From Anaerolineae bacterium (GTDB lineage Bacteria; Chloroflexota; Anaerolineae; Aggregatilineales; UBA2796): a stretch of DNA of 64,000 nucleotides. Made by a program: the position numbers and the translations under genes. The notes under the pieces were generated by a model, which did no database searches, was not told the DNA's origin, and saw only the letters and a program-made list of their open reading frames with translations. This document shows positions 1 to 7,855 of this stretch, in pieces; within the stretch, counting starts at the first letter, position 1, and each line of letters opens with the position of its first letter. The stretch is taken from assembly GCA_019637615.1 (NCBI GenBank), contig JAHBVJ010000019.1, forward strand, positions 1-64,000. The letters are read 5' to 3'.

Positions 1-460
1 CCTCCACATTTTGACGGTTCTTGCTGCTGCCTGTGCCTTTCTGTCGGTATCGCTGCCGAAACTCTTGAATGAACTCGTTGTATGCACCACGCTTGGCGGC
101 TGCATACCAGTAGCCGTCACCATGCATGTCGAATCGCTCAGGATTTCGTTCATACCCTAGCCATAGATGAATGTAGGCGGCCTGTATCAAGTTGTCGGTT
201 TCAAAAGAATCAAGTTCTGCCCCCCACTTTGCCCGGATAATCTGTTCAATGCGGGGCTGTAAACGCTCAAACCGACATAAGAATGACGCGTTTCCAAGCG
301 GTGGATCATCGGCAATAGTTGGCTGAGGAACTGCCTCAACTGGGATTTGAGTTGTAGCCGAGTGTGAATTGGAAAGACTATCGAATTGAGATGAACTACG
401 TCGCGCAGAGAAATAAGCCGAGGGTTGTTCTGGATAATAGTGTGTCGCCTCATGCCCCAT
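1..460 (-). CDS. Partial protein with sigma-70 region-2-like helix block
   Basis: The reading frame starts at ATG 460 and runs off the left edge (about 153 codons). The first 50 residues are low complexity (Ser, Gln, Pro). The rest resembles the region 2 core of ECF-type sigma factors: a stretch TDNLIQAAYIHLWLGYERNP, then F-D, an aromatic GYWYAAAKRGAYNEFI block and a basic RQRYRQK end, where sigma factors have D-L-x-Q-x-x-F-x-x-x-W and a basic recognition helix. A possible leaderless promoter (TTGATC, 18 bp, TACCAT) ends 5 nt before the ATG. An overlapping 125-codon frame at 187..564 is a shadow. The sigma assignment is by eye only; region 4 would lie outside the window, so a non-sigma helical protein is possible. 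Confidence 0.5.
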   Translation of the reverse strand, partial: MGHEATHYYPEQPSAYFSARRSSSQFDSLSNSHSATTQIPVEAVPQPTIADDPPLGNASFLCRFERLQPRIEQIIRAKWGAELDSFETDNLIQAAYIHLWLGYERNPERFDMHGDGYWYAAAKRGAYNEFIQEFRQRYRQKGTGSSKNRQNVE

Positions 461-564
461 ATGGCATGGTAGCACGCTGCATGAGGTTGGATCAAGGTAG
501 CGGAAGCAAGATTAAGTAGCGAAGTGACACCCGTCACAAGGCCGATGGACGGGAAGAGTCGCAT

Positions 565-654
565 TCATTTTTCGCCATGCAGCACCCACCAGCCAATGAA
601 GAGACTGAACAACACTAAACCTGCTAAAAATAACTCGACTGTAGAAACTATCAT
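565..654 (-). CDS. 29-residue single-pass membrane peptide
   Basis: A 29-codon frame begins MIVSTVELFLAGLVLFSLFI and ends GWWVLHGEK: one hydrophobic helix of about 20 residues with a short polar tail. A strong Shine-Dalgarno (GGAGGTGGGAAGCA before ATG) precedes it, and its ATG overlaps the TGA of the upstream 67-aa gene (ATGA), which implies translational coupling. I do not recognise a family. The coupling and the good ribosome site make it more likely real than most frames of this size. It may act with the upstream two-helix protein in the membrane. Confidence 0.6.
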   Translation of the reverse strand: MIVSTVELFLAGLVLFSLFIGWWVLHGEK

Positions 655-854
655 TGCTTCCCACCTCCTCTCATAATTCGCAGACCAACCAAGTAACACG
701 CAATAAGCACAACCAGCCCTAAAAATGCGGTAATCATGTCAAATTGGCGATTTGATACAACCTGACCAAAGAGCATTGCTCCGGCGGCGATGTTGCCCAA
801 ATCGAGTAGCTTTACTCCTATTCGCCCGCGCTGGTCTTCTGAATAGCGTGTCAT
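651..854 (-). CDS. 67-residue two-helix membrane protein
   Basis: Small protein with a polar, charged N-terminus (MTRYSEDQRGRIGVK) and two hydrophobic stretches, roughly residues 18-32 and 41-58, ending in RIMRGGGKQ. It is the first gene of a two-gene unit with the 29-residue peptide (ATGA overlap). Upstream lies TTGAGT, 17 bp, TATAGT (positions 863-868 for the -10), ending 8 nt before the ATG, so the transcript is probably leaderless. No function is recognised; small helical membrane pairs of this type in mobile elements can be holin-like, toxin-like or envelope proteins, but nothing in the sequence decides. Confidence 0.6.
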   Translation of the reverse strand: MTRYSEDQRGRIGVKLLDLGNIAAGAMLFGQVVSNRQFDMITAFLGLVVLIACYLVGLRIMRGGGKQ

Positions 855-955
855 ACATTCGCACTATAGCACAGGGAAGGAAGCCACTCAATCTCAGCAT
901 ATCGTGGCGATGGGTGTTGAATTGGACATACTGGCGGCAACTTGCGACCTGCCCA

Positions 956-1573
956 TTACGACAGTCGGTGAATGTAATACTTGTATGAGTTATAGCTCAA
1001 CGGTTTGTCCAGTTGTGGATTGATTACCTTCATGATTGAGGCAATCGGTATATGCTGGGCTATATAGTGGACGATGACGGGTTTGAACGGATCAAGAACC
1101 CGTTGCTTCCGATTTCTGCTCCCCTTTGGTCTGCCCAACTGCGTTCCACTCGCCCTTGCTGCAGCGAGTCCCTGTTTGGTACGTATCGAGATAAATTCTC
1201 GCTCGGTCTCGGCAAAGTAACTGTAGATTGCCAAGAGGAGTTTGCTGTGTCCTCCCGTCGTTGACAATTCTGGTTGTCGAATGAATGTGATGGCAATTCC
1301 TTTCTGACCTAACTCGTTGATGATGTTCAAAGTCTCAAGCATATTTCGCCCTAACCGGGAGAGTTCTGCCACGATTACTCTATCCCCTGTTTGAAGCTTT
1401 GTGAATAACTCATCAATCCGGCGTTCCGTCGGTGTCTTGCGTGATGACATCTCGACAGCAATGAACTCGTCTATCAGAATATGCTGCTGTTGAGAATACT
1501 CAAGCAAGAGATGTTTCTGCTTTGAGAGGTCTTGATCTTCGGTACTGACGCGGATATAGCCGATAGTTTGCAT
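956..1573 (-). CDS. Serine recombinase (resolvase/invertase family)
   Basis: Small serine recombinase of 205 residues, the usual length for resolvases and DNA invertases. The N-terminal catalytic domain begins MQTIGYIRVSTEDQ, where the Ser of RVSTEDQ is the nucleophile; the later R-L-G-R-N motif and E-R-E segment (ETEREFISIR) are conserved in the family. An ASGTQLGRPKGSRNRK linker leads to a C-terminal DNA-binding part that is less like a standard Hin-type helix-turn-helix. It would act in the cytoplasm on short crossover sites. It stands alone: no inverted repeats flanking an invertible segment are obvious, so resolution of dimers of the mobile element or transposon cargo resolution are both possible. 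Confidence 0.88.
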   Translation of the reverse strand: MQTIGYIRVSTEDQDLSKQKHLLLEYSQQQHILIDEFIAVEMSSRKTPTERRIDELFTKLQTGDRVIVAELSRLGRNMLETLNIINELGQKGIAITFIRQPELSTTGGHSKLLLAIYSYFAETEREFISIRTKQGLAAARASGTQLGRPKGSRNRKQRVLDPFKPVIVHYIAQHIPIASIMKVINPQLDKPLSYNSYKYYIHRLS

Positions 1574-1834
1574 AAAGTGAGTGGTGAAACAAAAAGGTGG
1601 ATCCCACTTTTATTTGTACAGATTCGGACGACAGAAGTCAATCGGTTGTTTTGCAATAAGGAGGTGAAAGAAACGGTCATTTTTGTACTCAAAGAGCATC
1701 TACCAATAGATCAGGTCAGATCAGGTCTCCATCAATCTACTGTAATGTGTCAACCCAACATTCTCAATGCCGCATAATCAAAACTTTGCTAGCCTGCGCC
1801 ATTACTTGGTTTCTCCAAACTTCAGCTAATACTG

Positions 1835-2914
1835 CTAAATATGTCCCCCGTTGATTTTCTCTAGCATATTGTCGACTTCCAACCAGCTTAAGATACGACA
1901 GTTGTGATAAAAATCCTCACATCGTCTGAAGAAATCATCTATTTTTTCTCCGGCCATATGAAAACAGGTACGGGATATTCCAATGTTTACGACGAATAAG
2001 CCTTCTGTCGGTTTGTCAGTATACCGAACCAGAAAGGCTGGAGCAAGCCTAATCATAGTATTATCAAGGTTTCCTCCTACCTCGTCGGCAACTCGAATAG
2101 ACCATCTATTCCTTCCGCCCGCTACGGAAACGTTGCTCGTGTCTCGGCTAAGTTTCTCTAATGCCGTACCAATGGAAGAATATGCCCTATTTGCGGATGT
2201 TAGATGTTCATGCATACCTTTCAGTGTAGTAATATGAAATAGTTCAGCACCGTCGCGCAAACGCATATAGAGCGCATCCAAGAATGGTGCTTCATATGTG
2301 TTCCCTTCTTCTGGACCAGCAATAAGTGAGCTACTAACTTGTAGCAGGCATATACTCGTGCAATTCTTCTCTAGCATAAGGTTAGCAATTTTATAGTGAT
2401 ATGTAGCACCATCATAATATCCGAGAAGCTGTGTTGGTGCCGTTGATCTTGTGGTTGTTTCGTTCTTTTCTATTGCACGTTTTATTTGATTACATGCTGT
2501 GCCGAGCGCTGTGGTCAGATTACCGCTTGGCGAGTTAGGATCAAAAGTGGCAACAGATAAGCCAATGAGATCACTCGGAATATGGAAGTGATCATTTCCC
2601 CGTGGCATCACAATAAACGAACGTTGTTGACCATGTAAGCCCATGGATAGTCCTAATTCGTAAAGGACATTATCTCTCACCACAGCATGCGCTTCTTGTC
2701 TCAAAACTGCCATATCGTCTGGCCCGAAAACGAAGATACAATAGTCAGTATCTTTCAGTGCAGTTAGCAATGTAGGTAGGGTATACTGAGAAAGTTCAAA
2801 TATGCCCTGATTCCATACAGATACTTCAGCAAAATTTTCGAGGTTCTCTTGTATTGCTTGTGCAATCGGAATCGATTCACTGGACGATCCTATGAAGATT
2901 CTTGACCGTTTCAT
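1835..2914 (-). CDS. TIR-like (PF10137-type) nucleotide-binding protein with unknown C-terminal domain
   Basis: 359 residues. Residues about 4-125 match the TIR-like domain found in Cap12 of CBASS and in Pycsar TIR effectors: RIFIGSSSES at the start, SVWNQGIFELSQYTL, FVFGPDDMAV, and RDNVLYELGLSMG, in which E86 of YELG is the expected NADase catalytic glutamate; the block ends with LPSDLIGL-like IPSDLIGLSVATFD. Residues about 155-359 form a second domain I do not recognise (YHYKIANLM, ELFHITTLKG). I chose ATG 2914 because GAGGA lies 6 nt upstream; an in-frame ATG at 2953 has no such site. Known relatives deplete NAD on phage infection. No cyclase (CD-NTase or PycC) gene is adjacent, so the trigger would have to be sensed by its own second domain or a distant partner. 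Confidence 0.8.
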   Translation of the reverse strand: MKRSRIFIGSSSESIPIAQAIQENLENFAEVSVWNQGIFELSQYTLPTLLTALKDTDYCIFVFGPDDMAVLRQEAHAVVRDNVLYELGLSMGLHGQQRSFIVMPRGNDHFHIPSDLIGLSVATFDPNSPSGNLTTALGTACNQIKRAIEKNETTTRSTAPTQLLGYYDGATYHYKIANLMLEKNCTSICLLQVSSSLIAGPEEGNTYEAPFLDALYMRLRDGAELFHITTLKGMHEHLTSANRAYSSIGTALEKLSRDTSNVSVAGGRNRWSIRVADEVGGNLDNTMIRLAPAFLVRYTDKPTEGLFVVNIGISRTCFHMAGEKIDDFFRRCEDFYHNCRILSWLEVDNMLEKINGGHI

Positions 2915-2971
2915 CTGAGTTCCTCTAAGGCACCTAATGGTCATATCAGGCAAATTGGAAATGTTAACTTC

Positions 2972-3268
2972 TCAGTTGCAATTATCCAAATAGTGACCGT
3001 TGTAGCGACCACACAAAACTGGAGGTGAAAAGGGTCTACCATAATATGAACAAGCTCTTTGCGCTTGAAACCAGTGGTACTCGAACTCAGCACGGTGAAA
3101 TAGCCAAGTGGGGCGTGAATGAGCTTGCGTGAAGAATACCTCGGCTAAGTTCCCAATTATCCATACCTGACGTTCCTCAACGTTGCACAGCAGCAGGAAT
3201 TGCCATCGCGGAAGTTGCCACAATAATGGTTTTCTGTCATATGGGATGTTATCGGTAATGACCTTCAT
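2972..3268 (-). CDS. Hypothetical 98-residue protein, uncertain
   Basis: Open frame of 98 codons, W- and F-rich, starting MKVITDNIPYDRKPLL and ending GHYLDNCN. It lies just upstream of the TIR-like gene on the same strand, but no Shine-Dalgarno is visible and no family is recognised. It could be a small partner of the TIR-like protein or a chance frame; the opposite strand has shorter frames over the same bases. The stretch 3269-3572 on either strand holds only a weak 61-codon plus-strand frame from ATG 3386 (MNKEYTSGNENELD...), which I do not call. Confidence 0.35.
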   Translation of the reverse strand: MKVITDNIPYDRKPLLWQLPRWQFLLLCNVEERQVWIIGNLAEVFFTQAHSRPTWLFHRAEFEYHWFQAQRACSYYGRPFSPPVLCGRYNGHYLDNCN

Positions 3269-3572
3269 TGGTAGTTATTGGGCCAAATCGCCGTTACTCT
3301 CTGTTTGTCTGGAAATCATTTCTCACATCGCACAACAAATCTTGGCGGATGTCTACCATTCTGTGCAATAACTACAGCAAGTATCATGAATAAAGAATAC
3401 ACCAGCGGGAATGAAAATGAGCTAGACTGCGAGAACCACCTAGACAGTAAGCCGAGACAGGTTGGGCTACGAGCACGCCAGCAAGTTGGCAGGGACAAGA
3501 TAAGTACCAGAGAATGTGCCACAGAGCACGTAGAGGAATTTTTGAATAGGAATTGTCCCCTAGGTGGCTAAA

Positions 3573-4652
3573 TCAATTGAGACCATCTAGGTCACTTAGT
3601 TGAAAATCTCGGACACAACGAAAACCAGTAAATTGTGAGCCATACCGAGGATCGCTGTGAGTGCGGTGCGTCGGATCTACAGTTCCCTTGAAATCTCCAA
3701 AAGAGTATGCCCGCGTAATACGTTCACTGATTTTATCAGTTAGATCTTCTCGACCATCTTTCGCATCGTATGGATGACCAAACTTTTTGGGATCATATAT
3801 TGTAGAAGTCCATTCTGACACATTCCCAATCATGTCATATGCTCCTATCCACGAAATATCGCTAAGATTGCTCCCTACGAAACTTGTATCACTACCACTG
3901 GTATTTTCAAATGAAGTAATATTATCAACTCCGCGAAGAGCATATTCCCATTCAGCCTCGGTGGGGAATCTACATTTGCGCCAATTGGTGTAGTCTTTTG
4001 CATCGAACCAACCTATATTCGTAACAGGACGGTCTGCACGATTTGGATCTACATATAGATCAGGTGGAACTGGCTTATGACAGTCTTTAGCCTCAACACA
4101 TAGTTTGTAGAGAGCATTCGTAACTTCGTACTTGTCGATCCAATACGGCGTATCAAAACATTGTTGTTCATCCTCTTTATTCTCTCCCATAAAAAAACAA
4201 CCACGGGGAACAAGTACCATCAAAACTCCATCAAATTCTTTCGTTACCGAAATCCATTGTGAATTATTTTCAACGGGAGTAGAAATAATTGTTGGAAGAT
4301 CTCTAAAATTAGCGGTGGATTGAACGGTTGCTAATAGAATTTCAGTAGCGTGTGCTTGATTAGCAAACGCTGTTTCCGTTGCATGTACTAATGCCCATTC
4401 CTCTGCAATTGCAGTTTGCGTCACAGGAATAGCGGTTCTAATAGCAATTTCACCTGAGCTATTTGTTTGACCAAAGCCCGCAACAAGTATAAGTGAACCT
4501 ATTAGCCCTACTCCTGCAGCTATCACGTGAGTGACAATTGACTTGCCTCCTTGCTTTTGAAACCAGAGGGCGAGGAATGCAGCCAGAACGCTAGAAATAA
4601 TGCCCGCCACAACTGTCGCGACAAACTCTTGTAAACTCAAGGGGAACAACAC
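3573..4652 (-). CDS. SUMF1/FGE-sulfatase-family protein with N-terminal membrane anchor
   Basis: Two hydrophobic segments near the N-terminus (about residues 10-28 and 42-60) are followed by a Thr/Ala-rich linker and, from about residue 140, a formylglycine-generating-enzyme/SUMF1-type domain. Visible family landmarks are VPRGCFFMG, YWIDKYEVTNALY, FPTEAEWEYALRG, DMIGNVSEWTS and the closing GFRCVRDF. The start is GTG 4652 or one of the TTG codons just inside; AAAGGTG overlaps the first. The domain is exposed outside the membrane or tethered to it. Many such proteins in Chloroflexota and Cyanobacteria are sulphatase-maturation homologues of unknown substrate or diversity-generating targets; catalytic activity is not certain. 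It follows the 145-aa gene by 16 nt. Confidence 0.85.
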   Translation of the reverse strand: MLFPLSLQEFVATVVAGIISSVLAAFLALWFQKQGGKSIVTHVIAAGVGLIGSLILVAGFGQTNSSGEIAIRTAIPVTQTAIAEEWALVHATETAFANQAHATEILLATVQSTANFRDLPTIISTPVENNSQWISVTKEFDGVLMVLVPRGCFFMGENKEDEQQCFDTPYWIDKYEVTNALYKLCVEAKDCHKPVPPDLYVDPNRADRPVTNIGWFDAKDYTNWRKCRFPTEAEWEYALRGVDNITSFENTSGSDTSFVGSNLSDISWIGAYDMIGNVSEWTSTIYDPKKFGHPYDAKDGREDLTDKISERITRAYSFGDFKGTVDPTHRTHSDPRYGSQFTGFRCVRDFQLSDLDGLN

Positions 4653-4668
4653 CTTTCAAAAGAAATTT

Positions 4669-5106
4669 TCAAAATTCATTATCCCAAAGAAGTACGCCAA
4701 TTATTCGCTCAACCTCAAATTCAAGAGAGGTATTATCAAGTCCTCGTTCGCTCAGATCCGCTAAAGAAGCAACCTTCACTGGTCTTGAAAACAACATATT
4801 AGTTTGTATCAAATCTCCAAGCTCAATTTCTTCTTTAATTATTCTTTTTGTTTTAGCGCGAATTGCCTCTAGTACAATCCCCTCTTTGCCTTCCTTCGTT
4901 TCGCGTCTTCGACCTCCATCATAAAACACAGTAACAAATCTAGGATCAGCTTCATCTAAAACCATCCCAATTACTCTGCCAATGTGATACTTATTGTGGA
5001 AATGCTCCTCAGTCCATTCATTACGAAATTTCCGCAAGCTTGGATATTCAAGACAAGTCTTAGTTTGCAAAGTGAATGGATCTATCTTTGGGTTATATTT
5101 CTCCAT
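4669..5106 (-). CDS. Hypothetical 145-residue protein, operon partner of SUMF1-like gene
   Basis: Unrecognised, charged, soluble-looking protein beginning MEKYNPKIDPFTLQTKTC. A central block VIGMVLDEADPRFVTVFYDGGRR is followed by a Lys/Glu-rich helix and ends FEVERIIGVLLWDNEF; the repeated R-V/I-I-G-[MV] words (GRVIGMVLDEAD and ERIIGVLLWDNEF) may mark two related strands. It is AT-rich, like the SUMF1-like gene 16 nt downstream, and both probably form one transcript brought in together. No Shine-Dalgarno is visible. Confidence 0.6.
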   Translation of the reverse strand: MEKYNPKIDPFTLQTKTCLEYPSLRKFRNEWTEEHFHNKYHIGRVIGMVLDEADPRFVTVFYDGGRRRETKEGKEGIVLEAIRAKTKRIIKEEIELGDLIQTNMLFSRPVKVASLADLSERGLDNTSLEFEVERIIGVLLWDNEF

Positions 5107-5490
5107 ATAAAAACATACAAACGCCTAGATTTGTAAGGAAATAACTATAACATATCTCTAGATAAAGAGGAAGTAAGCAAAAATTCATCTGGCCTACACC
5201 AGCTTGAGACATGAAATGCTAATCGCAAAACATATGAGCCTTGCTTCGGCTCACAATGACTTAGCCTGCTTATAGAATTCTAAGAATTAATTTATAATTC
5301 TTGTAGGTACCGCCATCATCCCAGATATATATTTCTTGATTCCCTTTATGGGCTAAAACTAGAATGGATGGCAACGAGGACCCAATATCACTAGACGTCT
5401 CACAATGTTCACAATGCGCCGTCTCCTTGAACCTATGATAAATTTGTCAGGGGCTATAACTTGGAGGATGAGGCGGGTAGTTGATGAGTG
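5107..5490. other. AT-rich gap with remnant frame and small hairpins
   Basis: No complete gene. On the minus strand, 5270..5446 is open for 58 codons and reads as plausible protein, with a CxxC-like AHCEHCETSSD block followed by ILVLAHKGNQEIYIWDDGG and a basic hydrophobic end, but it has no start codon after the preceding TGA, so it is likely a broken gene end. Two short inverted repeats are present: TGAGCC/GGCTCA near 5235-5253 and AAGAATT/AATTCTT near 5281-5303; the second lies just outside the start of that frame's 3' end. Confidence 0.4.
5270..5446 (-). pseudogene. Possible truncated zinc-ribbon-like gene remnant
   Basis: Fifty-eight codons without an ATG, GTG or TTG near the front. The translation has H-C-E-H-C-E (possible half of a zinc ribbon), then a hydrophobic/aromatic strand-like section ending ...YKNYKLILRIL. 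Amino acid composition looks protein-like, unlike the other frames here. Only one Cys pair is left, so metal binding could not be complete. I read it as the 3' end of a decayed gene; a short gene with a non-standard start is possible. Confidence 0.3.
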
Positions 5491-6189
5491 TTAGCCTGTA
5501 GTATCACTGGTTAGGCTTGGATCGGCGTTTGTACTATCGGCTGCACTGCGTTTGGTCCCCAACAAATTCTCCGTGTGAAATTGCAACTCATCCCAGAATA
5601 AGTCGTTGATATAGTGGCTGTGCATGTTCGTGGTAATCGTAGCCAGGTCATCATCGGTCAGGGTATCCACGTCTTCGGGGTTGATGGATGTTTGTTGTAG
5701 CTGTTCACGCGTGACAATGGGAAATTGTAGTGGAGATGTACCAGCGATCTCGTTGGATGGATAGAGGTGATTGAGTGCATCCTGAAGCCAGTCTCCCCAC
5801 TCCCCTTCCATGATTCTGCCTACAATAACCAGACTCATGGTCGCCTGATGTTCTGGCGGAAGGGCGTTGAATGCTGTCAAAATGGCATCTTTTAGGGCAA
5901 GGAGTTGCTCTGGAGTCTGGTCATGTTCCCTCACGCGTTCAGCACCTTGGATAGTCTGCTCGCGCGTATCCGGGATGAATTCGCTAGCTGACGCAACATG
6001 GCGATCAAGCACGATAGAGGTGGCAACCCAAAACTCTTCGCTCATGGATTCCCCAATTTCATTGGCTATCTGTTTCATCTGCCCGTCGCTCAAGGCATTG
6101 ATGCTGCTTTCTCGGTCAGGACTGACATAAATGAGATCTTCACGGCTGATATGGTTGGTAGGAAACGATAGAGGTTCACGTTCACTCAT
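5491..6189 (-). CDS. Hypothetical 232-residue protein with internal duplication
   Basis: No known family recognised. The protein is acidic and helical. Residues about 33-64 (LSDGQMKQIANEIGESMSEE then FWVATSI) and about 178-208 (LTDDDLATITTNMHSHYIND then LFWDELQ) follow the same pattern L-[ST]-D-x-x-[ML]-x-x-I-x(3-4)-M-x(4)-[YM]-x-[NE]-[DE]-x-F-W, which suggests two copies of a small helical unit. Third gene of a compact operon with the 166-aa gene (3-nt gap) and DUF2958 (6-nt gap), so it probably shares their role in mobile-element biology. Confidence 0.7.
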   Translation of the reverse strand: MSEREPLSFPTNHISREDLIYVSPDRESSINALSDGQMKQIANEIGESMSEEFWVATSIVLDRHVASASEFIPDTREQTIQGAERVREHDQTPEQLLALKDAILTAFNALPPEHQATMSLVIVGRIMEGEWGDWLQDALNHLYPSNEIAGTSPLQFPIVTREQLQQTSINPEDVDTLTDDDLATITTNMHSHYINDLFWDELQFHTENLLGTKRSAADSTNADPSLTSDTTG

Positions 6190-6192
6190 AGG

Positions 6193-6693
6193 CTACTGCT
6201 CGTCCAAAAATCCAGCATCAAACAAATCGTCAAGCTCGGTAGCTGCACCGTCCTCATCGGTGAGGTCGGCAAGGAATTCATACAATATGCCACTCTGAGA
6301 TTGTTCAGACGGGAAGTGTTTCATATCCTCCGCGATTTCATCGCGTCGCGCTTGGATCAAGGCTTCTACCTCCTGTCGGTCTACAGTTATCGCCAACCGT
6401 TCCTCGGTCTGATGGGCGTCATACCACGACCATGTATCGGTTATCCAGCGTTCACGTCGTTCGTGGTAGCCCAAGCCAAAGAAGGTGACACAATCGAGCT
6501 TGCTGGCGTTGGGACGGCTAGCAGTTATGAAAACGAATTCGCCGTAATTGTTGGATGAGGTGGTCACATCGTGAATGGTGGTACGTTCGTCACGGATCAT
6601 CTCCATGAACCGGGCATCACTGATGCGGTCATAGAGTTTTTCATGCTCCGAGAATTCAAACCCACTGGATGGTTGAGGGACTTCCTTTGTCAT
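6193..6693 (-). CDS. Hypothetical 166-residue protein in DUF2958 operon
   Basis: Not recognised. Starts MTKEVPQPSSGFEFSEHEKL. The middle is mixed alpha/beta with an aromatic segment (RRERWITDTWSWYDAHQTEE) and the C-terminus is strongly acidic (LADLTDEDGAATELDDLFDA). It sits between DUF2958 (6 nt upstream) and the duplicated 232-aa protein (3 nt downstream), all on one strand and clearly one transcript. Acidic tails like this occur in DNA-mimic or anti-restriction proteins, but that is speculation here. Confidence 0.7.
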   Translation of the reverse strand: MTKEVPQPSSGFEFSEHEKLYDRISDARFMEMIRDERTTIHDVTTSSNNYGEFVFITASRPNASKLDCVTFFGLGYHERRERWITDTWSWYDAHQTEERLAITVDRQEVEALIQARRDEIAEDMKHFPSEQSQSGILYEFLADLTDEDGAATELDDLFDAGFLDEQ

Positions 6694-6699
6694 AAAAAA

Positions 6700-7443
6700 T
6701 CACGTGTGATGAGCTTTGTCGTGCATTTCTTTCAGTTCCCGTAACGATTTCGGTTCAAAATGCAGATCGCGCTCAATTCGTAAGCCCAGCGGGCCACGAG
6801 TTTCCTGCAATTCCGATAGCGCAAAGTACCCAAGTTCAACCTCAAAACCTGAAACTAAACCAAATAACATATCTTCACCGTCAAACTCGCTCGCGTACCA
6901 AGTCCAGTTACTATCTGGGGTGAAGTACTTGACCTGTGCCAGAGCCTCAAGACCGATTTCCTCATTTGCGTATAACTTTGGTAACCGTTCACGCACGTCT
7001 TGCGGCAGTAGCTCATGGGCGGGATGCGTATAGGTTTCGTCATCGACAACCTGCATAATGTCGGAGATGCGGTTCGCCGCTGCGTCGTAGATGATGCGAA
7101 ACTTCCCTTCATCACTGAGGGCATCAATCGCATGTTCACCTGACTTATGCACGACATAGCCCACCGCCTCGGCAATATGGGCCGCACTTGTATACGCTTC
7201 GTCACGAGTCTGAAAGAGGGGTAAGTCCATTTCACCGAAAACGTGAACTTTCGGATTTTGTGGATCACGGCTGTCAAATAACTGGCATTGTTCGCCAGAT
7301 GGCAGCATCAGTAGTGGGTATTTTTGTCCCTTCACCCAAGGTGAGTTATGTTTCCGCGCAAGAAGATCGCCGTCAAGGAGAAATAAGCCATCAATTGGGT
7401 TATGTTCGTATGGAAATGACTGCTGTTTTTCGAGCCAAGGCAT
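6700..7443 (-). CDS. DUF2958 domain protein
   Basis: 247 residues from the chosen ATG 7443. The C-terminal half (about residues 150-245) matches DUF2958: LPKLYANEEIGLEALAQVKY, NWTWYASEFDGEDMLFGLVS, GFEVELGYFALSEL, GLRIERDLHFEPKSLREL. The N-terminal half is unassigned. DUF2958 proteins are carried by plasmids and conjugative elements next to anti-restriction and replication genes; their reaction is unknown. The longer frame to 7515 is rejected because a near-perfect promoter (TTGACA, 18 bp, TGTTAT) lies inside it and ends 6 nt before ATG 7443, giving a leaderless transcript for this three-gene operon. Confidence 0.82.
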   Translation of the reverse strand: MPWLEKQQSFPYEHNPIDGLFLLDGDLLARKHNSPWVKGQKYPLLMLPSGEQCQLFDSRDPQNPKVHVFGEMDLPLFQTRDEAYTSAAHIAEAVGYVVHKSGEHAIDALSDEGKFRIIYDAAANRISDIMQVVDDETYTHPAHELLPQDVRERLPKLYANEEIGLEALAQVKYFTPDSNWTWYASEFDGEDMLFGLVSGFEVELGYFALSELQETRGPLGLRIERDLHFEPKSLRELKEMHDKAHHT

Positions 7444-7449
7444 GAAAAC

Positions 7450-7479
7450 ATAACAACATATCAGACCGCGCACTGTCAA
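7450..7479 (-). promoter_or_regulatory. Leaderless promoter of the DUF2958 operon
   Basis: On the minus strand TTGACA (7474-7479) and TGTTAT (7450-7455) are 18 bp apart; the -10 ends 6 nt before the ATG at 7443, so transcription should start at or within a base or two of the start codon. Confidence 0.6.
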
Positions 7480-7515
7480 GCATAGTTTTGGGGATCGGCT
7501 GTGACACACGAACAC

Positions 7516-7855
7516 GCAAGATGCCGCATCTTTTATTTTAATCCCCGTATATGGGCGTCCTCACAGGGGGACAGCCTCCTGTTACACTGCCGTGTTCCCT
7601 TGTCCACTCATCGACAGGATGTATGAGAAACCCGTCTCCTCGTGTGTTGCAAGGATAAAGGTAGGACACGTTCCGCATACACGGGATTTTATGATAACAA
7701 ATTGGATTATAGTGTCCATCAACAACTTCCAAAGGAAGAGTTCAGTTTCCAGACACTGCACAATGACGCTTTTTATGGTATTATTGCTGTTTTATGAACA
7801 TTGAATCTTCATCTTCACCCAATCAACATAAAATATTTAGAGGGATGTACATACA
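7516..7855. other. Gap before the AT-rich orphan gene
   Basis: Bases 7444-7515 hold the DUF2958 promoter. From 7516 to about 7740 I see only short frames without ribosome sites. From 7740 the composition turns AT-rich. The plus-strand gene at 7856 is preceded by AGAGGGATGTACATACA, a weak ribosome site; no clear -35/-10 pair stands out. Confidence 0.4.

Noticed and set aside
187..564. 125-codon minus frame
   Set aside because: It overlaps the sigma-like frame in another phase and has no protein-like pattern or ribosome site.
3278..3571. 97-codon plus frame
   Set aside because: Overlaps minus-strand candidates, with no start signal; inner ATG 3386 is too weak to call.
7538..7732. 64-codon minus frame
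   Set aside because: No ribosome site; short words only.
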